A DNA stretch of 64,000 nucleotides from Candidatus Gastranaerophilales bacterium (lineage in GTDB: Bacteria > Cyanobacteriota > Vampirovibrionia > Gastranaerophilales > Gastranaerophilaceae): contig JAQUVW010000002.1 in the NCBI GenBank assembly GCA_028693235.1, forward strand, positions 62,001-126,000. The letters run 5' to 3'. Below the pieces are notes generated by a model, which ran no database searches, was not told the DNA's origin, and saw only the letters and a list, made by a program, of their open reading frames with translations. Shown here piece after piece: positions 1-8,479 of this stretch. A program made the position numbers and the translations under genes. The stretch's first letter is position 1, and every line of letters begins with the position of its first letter.

Positions 1-810
1 TCAACCACAACGACGAATTGGGACTCAGCTGCAAGTCTTAAAAGAGTAAATACAATAGGAACCAAAATTTTAACAGCAAACAAACTTCCTGTTAACGTAA
101 CATTTAAAGTTTCTGACAATGAGGAAGCTAACGCATACGCAAATTTTGATAAAGAAATTTATGTTTATAAAGGAATGCTTCAACAAGTGCAAAATGATGA
201 CGAACTAGCCGCAATAATTGCACATGAAATCGGGCATATCGCTAATGGTCACATTTCAAGACAAAGTATCGTGAATTCAGCACTAAATTCAATAAGCCCA
301 ACTACATCAAGCGAAAAAGCAGCTACAACTTTAGCTGTCGCAAAAGAACTTTCTTCTTTAAAATTCAGCAGAAATGATGAGTATGAAGCAGATTTAACAG
401 GTGTAGATTTAATGGTCGGAGCAGGATACAACCCGCTTGGAATGATTTCTGTTTTAAACAAAATTTGCGGAAATTATTTTGACGTCCTCCAAACTCATCC
501 ATCAGGTGAAAATCGTTTGATGAATATTTTTGACTATGCAAATTATAACTATCCTAAAATTGTTAAAGCCAACTACAGAACTGATTCTTACCAAAAAGCG
601 TTGAACGTGATATATGCTAATTTAAAAATCAGAAATGCAAGTCCTAAAAAACTTAAAGCGGCAGAAAAAAAACAAAAGAAACTTAAAACTGCAAAACTAA
701 AAAGAGCAAGAAAAATGGCAACCGGAAGCAACGGTTGGGATACATCTTTTACTGTTCTCCAAGTTCTATCAACTGGCGGAAGCACCGCTAGCTCAAGTAG
801 TTCTAACTAA
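1..810 (+). CDS. M48 family zinc metallopeptidase (5' end outside window)
   Basis: The reading frame is open from base 1, so the protein begins upstream; the first in-window ATG at 175 is internal. The zinc-binding motif HEIGH occurs in AHEIGHIANGH, and the third ligand is the glutamate of NDEYEADLTG, the usual M48 layout. Family members are membrane-linked or periplasmic proteases that clear misfolded envelope proteins. The tail is lysine-rich and then serine/glycine-rich, which is unusual and probably disordered. Any signal peptide would lie outside the window. Family assignment is firm; substrate is unknown. A hairpin terminator follows. Confidence 0.9.
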   Translation, partial: STTTTNWDSAASLKRVNTIGTKILTANKLPVNVTFKVSDNEEANAYANFDKEIYVYKGMLQQVQNDDELAAIIAHEIGHIANGHISRQSIVNSALNSISPTTSSEKAATTLAVAKELSSLKFSRNDEYEADLTGVDLMVGAGYNPLGMISVLNKICGNYFDVLQTHPSGENRLMNIFDYANYNYPKIVKANYRTDSYQKALNVIYANLKIRNASPKKLKAAEKKQKKLKTAKLKRARKMATGSNGWDTSFTVLQVLSTGGSTASSSSSN

Positions 811-834
811 TTTTTAAAAGAATAAACATTACAT

Positions 835-863
835 AAAAGAGTCGAATTTTTTCGGCTCTTTTG
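835..863 (+). terminator. Rho-independent terminator after the M48 protease
   Basis: AAAAGAGTCGAA pairs with TTCGGCTCTTTT (one G-U pair) around a small T loop and ends in T residues, just past the protease stop. Confidence 0.75.
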
Positions 864-980
864 TTTTACCCCTTTAAAATAATATTTGATTTTATTTTTA
901 AAGCTCTTTGTATATTCTAACTTTCAATTCTTTACGCAGACACCTTAACAATCCTTAATAATAAATATTCCAAGTAGCAA

Positions 981-1009
981 TTGATTTTTTCACAAGGTTT
1001 CTATATAAT
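981..1009 (+). promoter_or_regulatory. Sigma70-type promoter of the leader-peptide transcript
   Basis: TTGATT (981-986) and TATAAT (1004-1009) are separated by exactly 17 bases. The predicted start near 1016 would place the AAGGA ribosome site at the extreme 5' end of the RNA, as in compact amino-acid leader transcripts. Confidence 0.7.
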
Positions 1010-1030
1010 GAATCCAAGGAAATTTTATAT

Positions 1031-1114
1031 ATGATAAATCCAAAACAAAATGTTACTATCAACCAATATTGGTGGAGCTTGCAGACTTGTGCAGGCACAT
1101 TTTGTTGGCGTTAA
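1031..1114 (+). CDS. Trp-rich leader peptide (27 aa), trpL-like
   Basis: A short ORF starts at ATG 1031, 10 bases after AAGGA, and ends at TAA 1112. The peptide contains QYWWS in its middle and ends FCWR, so it has two adjacent Trp codons (UGGUGG) and a third near the end. Small size, tandem Trp codons, strong promoter and a downstream terminator match known trp leader peptides. No tryptophan genes follow; the next gene is a membrane protein of unknown function. Alternative: a small functional peptide unrelated to attenuation. Confidence 0.55.
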   Translation: MINPKQNVTINQYWWSLQTCAGTFCWR

Positions 1115-1173
1115 TTAATTAAACATTTAATAAACAAAAATAACCTGTACTTTTATTAAGTCAGGTTATTTTT
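1089..1173 (+). promoter_or_regulatory. Transcription attenuator with competing antiterminator
   Basis: The terminator stem pairs 1136-1147 (AAAAATAACCTG) with 1162-1173 (CAGGTTATTTTT): 12 bp, 14-base loop, T run. An alternative pairing joins GTGCAGG (1089-1095, inside the leader ORF past the Trp codons) with CCTGTAC (1144-1150), seven pairs including one G-U, which would destroy the terminator stem. A ribosome stalled at the Trp codons is upstream of segment 1089-1095, leaving it free to pair, as in classical attenuation. Base pairing was read by eye; no folding energies were computed. Confidence 0.55.
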
Positions 1174-1213
1174 TTACGCAATTTTAATTATTTAACGTTT
1201 TAAAGGATACACA

Positions 1214-2485
1214 ATGAAAATCGATGCTTCAAATTTAATAAATACGCTCCCTAAAAAAATGAAACCGGTTGCAACATTCATAAAAATGCAAGAAGGGGGC
1301 TCAGGACTTTCAAACTCTCGGTTTATACAGGATACCGCCACAAACCTACTCCCCAAGGCTGTTTTCGCCAGAAGTGTCGCAGACTTATCAGAAACCTCTT
1401 TTCTAGAAGTGGCTGAAAGCCTTTTGGTGTACTACTGCCCGACTATTTTAGGAGAAAAAGTTTTCAGAAAAAGTTATACCAAAGGACTCACTAAACCCTT
1501 GCAAAATATGATTTCTAAGCCGGCAAGCGAAATTATAAAAAACGCAAAATTATCAAAAACAGACCAAAACTCTTTAATAACAAAGAAAGCAGCCATATCC
1601 CTCTCAGCCCTTGCAATTCCTTTGGCTGAATACTCTCTTAATTATATAAAAAACCTATTCACCCTCAAAGTCTTTAACAAAGCAGATTTTAACAACATTG
1701 CAAACCTAAACAAAGACCAAACGGAAGAAAATGCAAAACAACAAAAAGTCAAAAAAAGTGCTTACAATCATTTAAAATTAGCCGCAGGAATTTTTGCAGG
1801 AGCATTAGGAGCATCAGCCCTTTTAGCAAAAAAAGGTGCCAATTCTAAAATTCTTCAGAAAGTCAGCGAAACAATTTTGGTGCCGGGTGATAAAATTTTC
1901 AAAAACAACGCCAAAAAAGCCAAAACTTTCAATAAATATTTCAGCCTCGATTTTGCAGATAATGCCGGTAAATTAGGACTTTCTCATGGTCAACTCACAG
2001 CTTGCGTCATTGGTGGGGGGTTCGGCTACTTCGGAGCTGCAAAAGACAGAGGAAAACAAAATTTCTTGGAAGTTTTATTTAGATATCCTTTAGTTGGATT
2101 TTATGTAATCACGGGTAGCGAACTGTTTGAAAAAGGTTTCAAAGGAATTTTGAAAAAAGCAGGAAAATGCAAAGACGTTATTGGCAAAAACCTTGAAGTC
2201 CCGTCTTTAAAAGAACTACCTGAACTTGCTGAAAAACTCGCAAAACAAAATGGCTCTGCGATTGAATCAGAATACAAAAATATATTCAAACAAAAAGCTT
2301 TAATTTCAACAGCTCCATTCGTTTTCAGCATGGGCTTTATGGGACTTTTTGTTGCAGGGTGTTCAAGATTTTTTACTCAACTTCGATACAATAAAGACAA
2401 AAAAGCCCAAGAAAACGTTAAGGCTGCAAACCAATTCAATAACAACTCAATCGAAGATTTTCAAAATAAAATTACAACAAAGTAA
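1214..2485 (+). CDS. Membrane-associated protein of unknown function (423 aa)
   Basis: AAAGGA lies 7 bases before the ATG. The sequence mixes lysine-rich stretches with hydrophobic alanine/glycine-rich segments (about residues 133-147, 190-206, 260-275 and 370-390) that could be membrane helices. No catalytic motif is recognised. A segment around residues 265-310 (a glycine-rich turn, then D-R, then an aromatic helix) resembles part of the protein at 24807-25499, hinting at a shared lineage family; this is a visual comparison only. It lies directly downstream of the Trp attenuator but contains no Trp residue that I can see. Its 3' end overlaps the convergent regulator gene by 14 bases. Confidence 0.6.
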   Translation: MKIDASNLINTLPKKMKPVATFIKMQEGGSGLSNSRFIQDTATNLLPKAVFARSVADLSETSFLEVAESLLVYYCPTILGEKVFRKSYTKGLTKPLQNMISKPASEIIKNAKLSKTDQNSLITKKAAISLSALAIPLAEYSLNYIKNLFTLKVFNKADFNNIANLNKDQTEENAKQQKVKKSAYNHLKLAAGIFAGALGASALLAKKGANSKILQKVSETILVPGDKIFKNNAKKAKTFNKYFSLDFADNAGKLGLSHGQLTACVIGGGFGYFGAAKDRGKQNFLEVLFRYPLVGFYVITGSELFEKGFKGILKKAGKCKDVIGKNLEVPSLKELPELAEKLAKQNGSAIESEYKNIFKQKALISTAPFVFSMGFMGLFVAGCSRFFTQLRYNKDKKAQENVKAANQFNNNSIEDFQNKITTK

Positions 2486-3110
2486 AATGATTTTTTTCAA
2501 ATTGAATCAACCCGTCATCTCGCATATTGCCAAGCTCTCGACACATTGCACTTCTATCAACGCATATAAATTCTGCAAGCTCGTTTCGATTTAATTTAAT
2601 TTCAAATTTTTCCGTACCAGCTTCGTGGCTTTTAGTTCTTAAATAAGTCAAAAGTTTTTCTCTGATTGTTCTTTTACCCAACAAGTCAAACTGAAGCATA
2701 AGATTTATATTATTGTCAGCAATAACTTTTAAAACATTCTTCACAAGCCGAATGTGGTACGGGCAAGCCTTTTGACAGGGGGCTATCAATTTTTCATAAG
2801 GTACAAACAAAACCTCACAATTTGAAGTAGCCACAACATTAATCGGGCTCTCTTTTACTTGAGAGCAAACTAAATCTTCTGCAAAAATCCCGTTTTCACC
2901 CAACTTTCTTAGCCTATAAGTATCACCGTTAATATCCGATTTAATGACATCAACACTACCCGTCAAGACTATACCAACCGCCGTGATTTTGCTTTTAAAT
3001 TTAATTATATCAACACCTTTTTTGTAAGACTTGGTTTTGATATCCAAACATCTCAAAAGAGAAAGCATATCGTTCTCATTTATATCAGCAAATATAGGAA
3101 TATTGAGCAT
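2472..3110 (-). CDS. Crp/Fnr-family transcriptional regulator (HcpR-like by context)
   Basis: The N-terminal cyclic-nucleotide-binding-type beta barrel runs from MLNIPIFADINENDM to about residue 120. The C-terminal winged helix has the recognition region NELAEFICVDRSAMCRELGNM, typical of Crp/Fnr proteins. The frame stays open upstream to 3362, but that extension would overlap hcp and does not resemble the family, so I chose ATG 3110, which gives 212 aa; no clear Shine-Dalgarno precedes it. It is divergent from hcp, as known HcpR nitrosative-stress regulators often are. There is no N-terminal Fnr-type cysteine cluster in the chosen product, so the ligand (heme, NO, redox) is unknown. Confidence 0.85.
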   Translation of the reverse strand: MLNIPIFADINENDMLSLLRCLDIKTKSYKKGVDIIKFKSKITAVGIVLTGSVDVIKSDINGDTYRLRKLGENGIFAEDLVCSQVKESPINVVATSNCEVLFVPYEKLIAPCQKACPYHIRLVKNVLKVIADNNINLMLQFDLLGKRTIREKLLTYLRTKSHEAGTEKFEIKLNRNELAEFICVDRSAMCRELGNMRDDGLIQFEKNHFTLL

Positions 3111-3131
3111 AATTAACCAATCTATATAGTC

Positions 3132-3145
3132 GTTGCATTTGCAAC
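3132..3145. promoter_or_regulatory. Palindromic operator between the regulator and hcp
   Basis: GTTGCA-TT-TGCAAC is a perfect inverted repeat in the 95-base divergent gap. A likely hcp -10 box TATAAA lies at 3170-3175, so the palindrome centre would sit near -43 from the start, close to the class II activator position of Crp/Fnr proteins. It also lies 22 bases before the regulator start, so autoregulation is possible. Confidence 0.6.
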
Positions 3146-3205
3146 AAGCACATATCCATTCTATCAAATTATAAAAATAAATCAAAATGTTAAGGAGAAA
3201 TATAT

Positions 3206-4756
3206 ATGTTCTGTTTTCAATGCGAGCAAACAGCAAGAGGTAAAAATTGCGGAAATCCTGCAGGAGTCTGCGGAAAAAGTGAAAAAACTGCAAACCTCCA
3301 AGATAAATTGCTTGAATCATTAATTCATTTAGCAAACAGCGACCTTGAAAAAGATGCGACAACTGATAGACTCACCATCGACGGGCTTTTTACCACAATT
3401 ACCAACGTGAATTTTGCACCTGATACTATCGAAAAATTTATAGAAAAAGTAGAAAATACTTATAAATCCGAAAATAATCAACCCATTGATTTTAAAATGG
3501 AAGAACTCTGGGAAAGCAATGACGATACTCGCTCTTTAAAATCATTAATCCTTTTCGGGCTGAAAGGAATTGCCGCCTATGCACACCACGCAAGGGTTTT
3601 AGGAGATGAAAATGAAGAAATAAACAAGTTTTTTTATAAGGCTCTTAAAGCCATTTCTCAACCTAAAAAAATTGATGAATTATTAGAACTGGTAAATGAA
3701 ACAGGTTTAATGAACCTGAAAGCTATGGAACTTTTAAATGAAGCAAACACAACTGCCTATGGAAATCCTGTTCCGACTCAAGTAACAACAAATATAGAAA
3801 AAGGTCCATTCATTGTTGTAAGCGGACACGATTTAAGAGATTTAGGACTGCTTTTAGAGCAAACAAAAGGTAAGGGGATTAATATCTACACCCACAGCGA
3901 AATGCTTCCTTGCCATGCTTATCCTGAGCTTAAAAAATATCCTCATCTCAAAGGCAATTTTGGCACTGCTTGGCAAAATCAACAAAAAGAATTTGCCCAC
4001 CTGCCTGCTCCGATATTATTTACGACAAATTGTATTATGCCACCATACGATAGCTACAAAGACAGAGTTTTCACAAGCTCTGTGGTAGAATATCCAAACA
4101 CTCCTCATATAGGCGAAGATAAAGATTTTACTCCTGTCATCGAAAAAGCTCTCGAGCTTAAAGGCTACTCAGAAGACAAAAAAATGACAGGAATAAACGG
4201 CGGAGATGTTTTAACAACAGGTTTTGGCGAAAACAGCGTTTTAAAAATTGCAGAACACATAATCGAATCTGTACAAAACGGCGACATCAAACATTTCTTT
4301 CTTGTAGGAGGATGTGATGGGGCAAAACCGGGAAGAAATTATTATACAGAATTTGTCGAAAAAACTCCTAAAAATTCAATTATTTTAACTCTGGCATGCG
4401 GGAAATATCGATTTAACGACCTTGATTTAGGCACAATAAACGGCATACCTAGAATTCTCGATATGGGTCAATGCAATGACGCCCACAGTGCGATAAAAGT
4501 GGCTTTAGCACTCGCTAACGCATTCAATTGCAACGTAAATGACCTGCCATTATCCTTTGTTCTTTCTTGGTACGAACAAAAAGCTGTTGCCATCTTGCTA
4601 TCGCTTTTATCACTCGGCATAAAAAATATTTATCTAGGACCAACTTTACCAGCCTTCATCTCGCCAAACGTATTGCGAGTATTAGTCGAAAAATACAAAA
4701 TAAAACCTATTACAACTCCTGAAAATGATATGAAAAAAATGCTTAAATCTGAATAA
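3206..4756 (+). CDS. hcp: Hybrid cluster protein / hydroxylamine reductase
   Basis: The N-terminus carries the iron-sulfur motif MFCFQCEQT...NCGNPAGVCG (Cys pair, then two further Cys). The hybrid-cluster ligand regions are recognisable: GGDVLTTGFGENSV, FFLVGGCDGAKPGRNYY, LACGKYRFND, GQCNDAHSAIKVALALA and LSWYEQKAVAILLSLL. At 516 aa it is slightly shorter than typical Hcp (about 540-550). Hcp is an anaerobic cytoplasmic enzyme that reduces NO or hydroxylamine and is linked to S-nitrosylation control. TAAGGAG sits 8 bases before the ATG. It is a single gene with its own regulator and operator upstream and a hairpin terminator downstream. Confidence 0.97.
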   Translation: MFCFQCEQTARGKNCGNPAGVCGKSEKTANLQDKLLESLIHLANSDLEKDATTDRLTIDGLFTTITNVNFAPDTIEKFIEKVENTYKSENNQPIDFKMEELWESNDDTRSLKSLILFGLKGIAAYAHHARVLGDENEEINKFFYKALKAISQPKKIDELLELVNETGLMNLKAMELLNEANTTAYGNPVPTQVTTNIEKGPFIVVSGHDLRDLGLLLEQTKGKGINIYTHSEMLPCHAYPELKKYPHLKGNFGTAWQNQQKEFAHLPAPILFTTNCIMPPYDSYKDRVFTSSVVEYPNTPHIGEDKDFTPVIEKALELKGYSEDKKMTGINGGDVLTTGFGENSVLKIAEHIIESVQNGDIKHFFLVGGCDGAKPGRNYYTEFVEKTPKNSIILTLACGKYRFNDLDLGTINGIPRILDMGQCNDAHSAIKVALALANAFNCNVNDLPLSFVLSWYEQKAVAILLSLLSLGIKNIYLGPTLPAFISPNVLRVLVEKYKIKPITTPENDMKKMLKSE

Positions 4757-4760
4757 TAAA

Positions 4761-4783
4761 AAGGCACATAATATATGTGCCTT
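4761..4783. terminator. Bidirectional terminator between hcp and the AAA+ gene
   Basis: AAGGCACATA (4761-4770) pairs with TATGTGCCTT (4774-4783) around a 3-base loop. The T run is better on the minus strand, so it may mainly serve the AAA+ ATPase gene. Confidence 0.7.
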
Positions 4784-4815
4784 GGTCTCATAAACATTGA
4801 AGTATTTAATATGTA

Positions 4816-6381
4816 TTAATGGATATCTGCTAAAAAGCCTATCGGATTGTGTTTTTTCACATCTCCATCTTCGACCTTTTTTTGTTCTTCAAATTCAGTT
4901 AAAGCTTTGTCAAAATCTTGCGGCAATATCTTCAATTGTTCAACGTCTTTATCTTCAAAAGTACCGTTTTCCATTTTTTCATATACGCCTGTTCTTTCAT
5001 ACATAAGCGAATTTGCGTCATTGGCTATTTTTGCGATATCAGCACCGGTTGCATTTGCAGATTTAAGCTTGTTCGCAAAAGCATCTTTATCAAATCCGTC
5101 TTCAATAGGAAGCTCTTTTGTATGGATATCTAAGATTTTTTTGCAACCTGCTAAATCAGGAGCTCCAACTTGAATATGCTTACCAAATCTGCCTGACCTT
5201 TTAATAGCAGGGTCTAACAAATCTATTTTATTTGTAGCAACAATAACAAATACATCATCTTTTCCTTTTTCAAGGTCGCTCATCAATGTTAATAATTGAT
5301 TTACTGTTTTGTCATCATGTCTTGAAGTATCAGAGCCTTCTCTATTTTTCGCAACAGCATCAAACTCATCAATGAAAACGATACTCGGCTGATTGTCTTT
5401 TGCTTCATCAAACAAAGCTCTCCAGTTTTCTTCAGTTTGTCCGACCCATTTTGATTCCATTTCAAGCCCGTTTAATTTTATAAAATGAGCATCCGTTTCA
5501 TTAGCCAGAGCCTCTGCCATTAGAGTTTTACCTGTTCCGGGACCTCCTGTTAAAATAATACCTCTATTGATAATATTATTTTTATACGCAGACGGGAATT
5601 TCAACGGATATACAACAGATTTTTTGAGCTCGGTTAAAGCCGCATCTTGTCCACCCACGTCAGAGAATGTAAGTTTTTTCTTTGTGCCGGTTTCTGTTGC
5701 TTGATAGCCCAATTCTTCCATGTGTTTCAAATTTAATTTTTTAATGGCAGTCAAATCTTTTTTTGAAAAATCGTAAGTTTCGACACCGAGTTTTGGTAAA
5801 TCTTTAGTTAGAAGATTGAAATCAGGCTCAACTTGGAACTTAGTGCCCCCAAGTTTGTAGGTATCATGCTCCATAACCAAAGCGGTTTTTTTCGGATGAA
5901 GCAAGAACTTTTGCTCACCTGACTCTATCATCATATTAGATTTGCTCATATTCAAAATGTCGTACAAATCGATATCATTTTTCTTTAACAAAAAAGAACC
6001 TATAATTGATGGGTCAACAATCAAATTGACTTTTTTCACAACAGATTGAACCTCATCAGCAGATTCTTGAAAATCTTTTTTAGCCGACTCGAGTGATGGT
6101 GCCACGATAACAGCATCATCCTTACCCATATTTGCCAAAGCCCCGCCAATTCTGGTTGACAATGGTATAACCTCTGTACTTACTGCATTATCAGGTTCTA
6201 CCCCTTTGAAACTTATTGCGTTTTTATTTACAAGTGAAGCTCCATAATTAGTGTCCACCAATCGAGTTACTCTTGGTGCAAAATTTTCGTTTGCAATTGG
6301 TGATTGTACAGCTTTTTGTTGTTTTAGTCCATTTTTTGTATGCAAATTAGCATACGAAAACCCTTGTATAGCAAGGTTCAT
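4816..6381 (-). CDS. AAA+ ATPase (FtsH/proteasomal-ATPase-like module) with long N-terminal extension
   Basis: The AAA+ module occupies about residues 238-430: Walker A GGPGTGKT (279-286), Walker B IVFIDE (334-339), sensor-1 Asn in VATNKID (N384) and arginine-finger region KRSGRFG (394-400). There is no protease domain. About 235 residues precede the module and match no domain I recognise; they include the short element ISFKG (56-60), which resembles N-terminal elements in the next four genes. There is no signal peptide or membrane segment. AGGAGG lies 8 bases upstream of the ATG. It is likely a substrate-remodelling ATPase; target unknown. Confidence 0.85.
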   Translation of the reverse strand: MNLAIQGFSYANLHTKNGLKQQKAVQSPIANENFAPRVTRLVDTNYGASLVNKNAISFKGVEPDNAVSTEVIPLSTRIGGALANMGKDDAVIVAPSLESAKKDFQESADEVQSVVKKVNLIVDPSIIGSFLLKKNDIDLYDILNMSKSNMMIESGEQKFLLHPKKTALVMEHDTYKLGGTKFQVEPDFNLLTKDLPKLGVETYDFSKKDLTAIKKLNLKHMEELGYQATETGTKKKLTFSDVGGQDAALTELKKSVVYPLKFPSAYKNNIINRGIILTGGPGTGKTLMAEALANETDAHFIKLNGLEMESKWVGQTEENWRALFDEAKDNQPSIVFIDEFDAVAKNREGSDTSRHDDKTVNQLLTLMSDLEKGKDDVFVIVATNKIDLLDPAIKRSGRFGKHIQVGAPDLAGCKKILDIHTKELPIEDGFDKDAFANKLKSANATGADIAKIANDANSLMYERTGVYEKMENGTFEDKDVEQLKILPQDFDKALTEFEEQKKVEDGDVKKHNPIGFLADIH

Positions 6382-6795
6382 GTGGTAGCCCTCCTAATGG
6401 TTAATAATTAATTTATTCCAAGTCTAATATTTAATAAAAGCAAATGCTTTCTTTAATAGGGAACAACGCAGGGATATAATAAAATGAGTTATGAAATCAC
6501 TTATACTATTCATAAATTGAGAAAACACACTTTTCATCAAATTATACCGCCTTCAATTGTCAGTAACACTTATTTTAGTTTCGCTTCATTGCTCAACCTT
6601 GTGTTACTATTGTAGCGATTTTCAGAAGAATGTCAATAAGTATCCTTGATACACTTATTCTTATTTTGGATAATTTTTATATTCACCAACCGAATATATA
6701 CTCGCCAAATATAGCTATTGCAAGCAACCAAGAAAGTGGTATATAAATTGTAAATAATACACTTTATATTAACAAACCTTTACATTCTGATTTAA
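6382..6795. other. Gene-free 414-base gap
   Basis: No credible ORF. It contains the upstream region of the AAA+ gene and an imperfect inverted repeat near 6633-6657 (AATAAGTATC ... GATACACTTATT). It separates the AAA+ gene from the exonuclease gene, so these two are probably not one operon. Confidence 0.5.
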
Positions 6796-8475
6796 TTATT
6801 CTTTTATATCTTCCTGCATTACCCTTTTGGCAATCTTGTAATCAGGCATATCATTTCCGTCAGGAATGTCTTTGGGATTGGGATTTTTCATCCAAATATC
6901 AACTGAATCTTCGTGAATATATTGCTTTGCTTTCTCCGTGATGATTGCCTTTACGTCCTCTTTTGACAATTCTCCGTATGAATCTATTTTATAAAAATCA
7001 AGCACTTTATTGAAATTTTTCTCCATTACATAAAATGCATTTTGCACTCCGCCGTCTTTTTTCGGCTCAGCTTCACTCGGATTAATCGGATAACCGTCTT
7101 TTGGATTCAAATCTATCTGCTTATTTTTTATACCTTGAAGCTTTTGAATATTTTCCGCTCCAATCTCAGGCTCTAACTCTTTTAAAGATTTCGGTGTCAA
7201 CTTATATCCTTTAAAATAATTATCCACCGCCATTGAAACTTGAGAATATGACTTTCTAAAATTGACATCAGCTCTGCAACCTTCTCTATCCAACGGGATA
7301 TCAATATTTTCAACTTTTCCGCCGTTTTGGAAGACAAGAACCTCCCTCAAAGTAAGAGGTTTCGACTTATCGACCCTATGCTCACTTAAATAATAAAGAG
7401 CATATTTCATAACATCAACAGTGCCTTTTACGTCAGCAAAAGCGTCGTGGGCATCATCAAGATTTTTGCAGAACAAAAATTTATATTGCTCGCTCAATTT
7501 TTTCTTTGCACCGACATAAGGGTGAATTCGCTGAATCAACACAAATGGGTCAAGTACTTTGAATGCTTGTTTTTCTTTTAACGGTTCATGCGAATAAGAA
7601 TTATGCTCCCTAATTGCATTATTCAAAATAGTAATATCAAATTTTGAATTATAGGCAACTATAACTCCATTTTTTTTGTTCAAATAATCATTTACAAATG
7701 GCTTTAAAACTTGCTCAATATTCGGCTTATCTTGCACCATCTCATCAGTAATCCCATGAACAGCTGTAGAGCCCTCCGGTATATGGGTTTCCGGATTTAA
7801 AAGTTGACTATAGCCTGAATCTGTTACAATATCACCATCTTTTACTTGAAGTGCACCGATTTGGATAATCTTATCCAAAGGTTTGCTTGTATCTGTAAGG
7901 TTTACGCCGGTAGTTTCGGTATCAAAAACCGTACAATCAAGAGATAACTTGCCGTTATCATCTGTAATCGGAACGTCTAACGATTTGTGTATTGAAACAT
8001 CATGCAGTGCAGTTAAATTGGTCGAAAATGAAGCTTTAGACTTCTGAGAATTTAAAGTATGAAAAGTCGCCAAAGGTTTTGTCACATTATAATTATTATA
8101 TCTGCGAACCCAAGTTGTATCATTTGTTTCCGCTAATGCGTTTGCGTGTTGAAACGCATATATCTCGGTATCTGTAGCCGTTCTTAAATCCAATGGCTCT
8201 TTTGATAAATGCTCCCAACCAACTTTGTTGAAATCAACATAATGACCGTTCGGGGTATAAAGACCTTTACCTTGATATTTCTTACCTTCAACCTTTTTTA
8301 CAATATTGTTTTCAAACCACAAACCTGTAAAAGCAGGCGTATACGCTCTAAAGGCATTGCCTTGACTTTTTGTTATCGGATTATTTTTATAAAGTTGAGG
8401 GTTCTTCTCAATTATGTTTTGAGAAAGCATCATTTTATTACTTCTATTTGCATTATTAATCGCCGATATTTTCAT
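6796..8475 (-). CDS. DEDDh 3'-5' exonuclease-domain protein (DnaQ-like)
   Basis: The catalytic set is complete: D185 and E187 in FDTETTG, D280 in VAYNSKFD, and H343 and D348 in DDAHDAFADV, which places it in the DEDDh (DnaQ/ExoI) class. The preceding ~175 residues and the C-terminal ~170 residues are unassigned. Residues 47-51 (PAFTG) form the shared N-terminal element. It starts 4 bases after the phospholipase D gene, with AGGA inside that gene's end, so the pair is probably cotranscribed and coupled. Long flanking regions make a replication-proofreading role unlikely; nucleic-acid degradation or a secreted effector role is possible. Confidence 0.85.
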   Translation of the reverse strand: MKISAINNANRSNKMMLSQNIIEKNPQLYKNNPITKSQGNAFRAYTPAFTGLWFENNIVKKVEGKKYQGKGLYTPNGHYVDFNKVGWEHLSKEPLDLRTATDTEIYAFQHANALAETNDTTWVRRYNNYNVTKPLATFHTLNSQKSKASFSTNLTALHDVSIHKSLDVPITDDNGKLSLDCTVFDTETTGVNLTDTSKPLDKIIQIGALQVKDGDIVTDSGYSQLLNPETHIPEGSTAVHGITDEMVQDKPNIEQVLKPFVNDYLNKKNGVIVAYNSKFDITILNNAIREHNSYSHEPLKEKQAFKVLDPFVLIQRIHPYVGAKKKLSEQYKFLFCKNLDDAHDAFADVKGTVDVMKYALYYLSEHRVDKSKPLTLREVLVFQNGGKVENIDIPLDREGCRADVNFRKSYSQVSMAVDNYFKGYKLTPKSLKELEPEIGAENIQKLQGIKNKQIDLNPKDGYPINPSEAEPKKDGGVQNAFYVMEKNFNKVLDFYKIDSYGELSKEDVKAIITEKAKQYIHEDSVDIWMKNPNPKDIPDGNDMPDYKIAKRVMQEDIKE

Positions 8476-8479
8476 AAAT

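Noticed and set aside
2349-2594. Plus-strand ORF of 81 codons across the end of the 423-aa gene and the regulator
   Set aside because: Overlaps two well-supported genes in other frames, no ribosome site, composition not protein-like.
3111-3362. N-terminal extension of the Crp/Fnr-family protein
   Set aside because: Would overlap hcp and its promoter; the extra 84 residues do not resemble the family.
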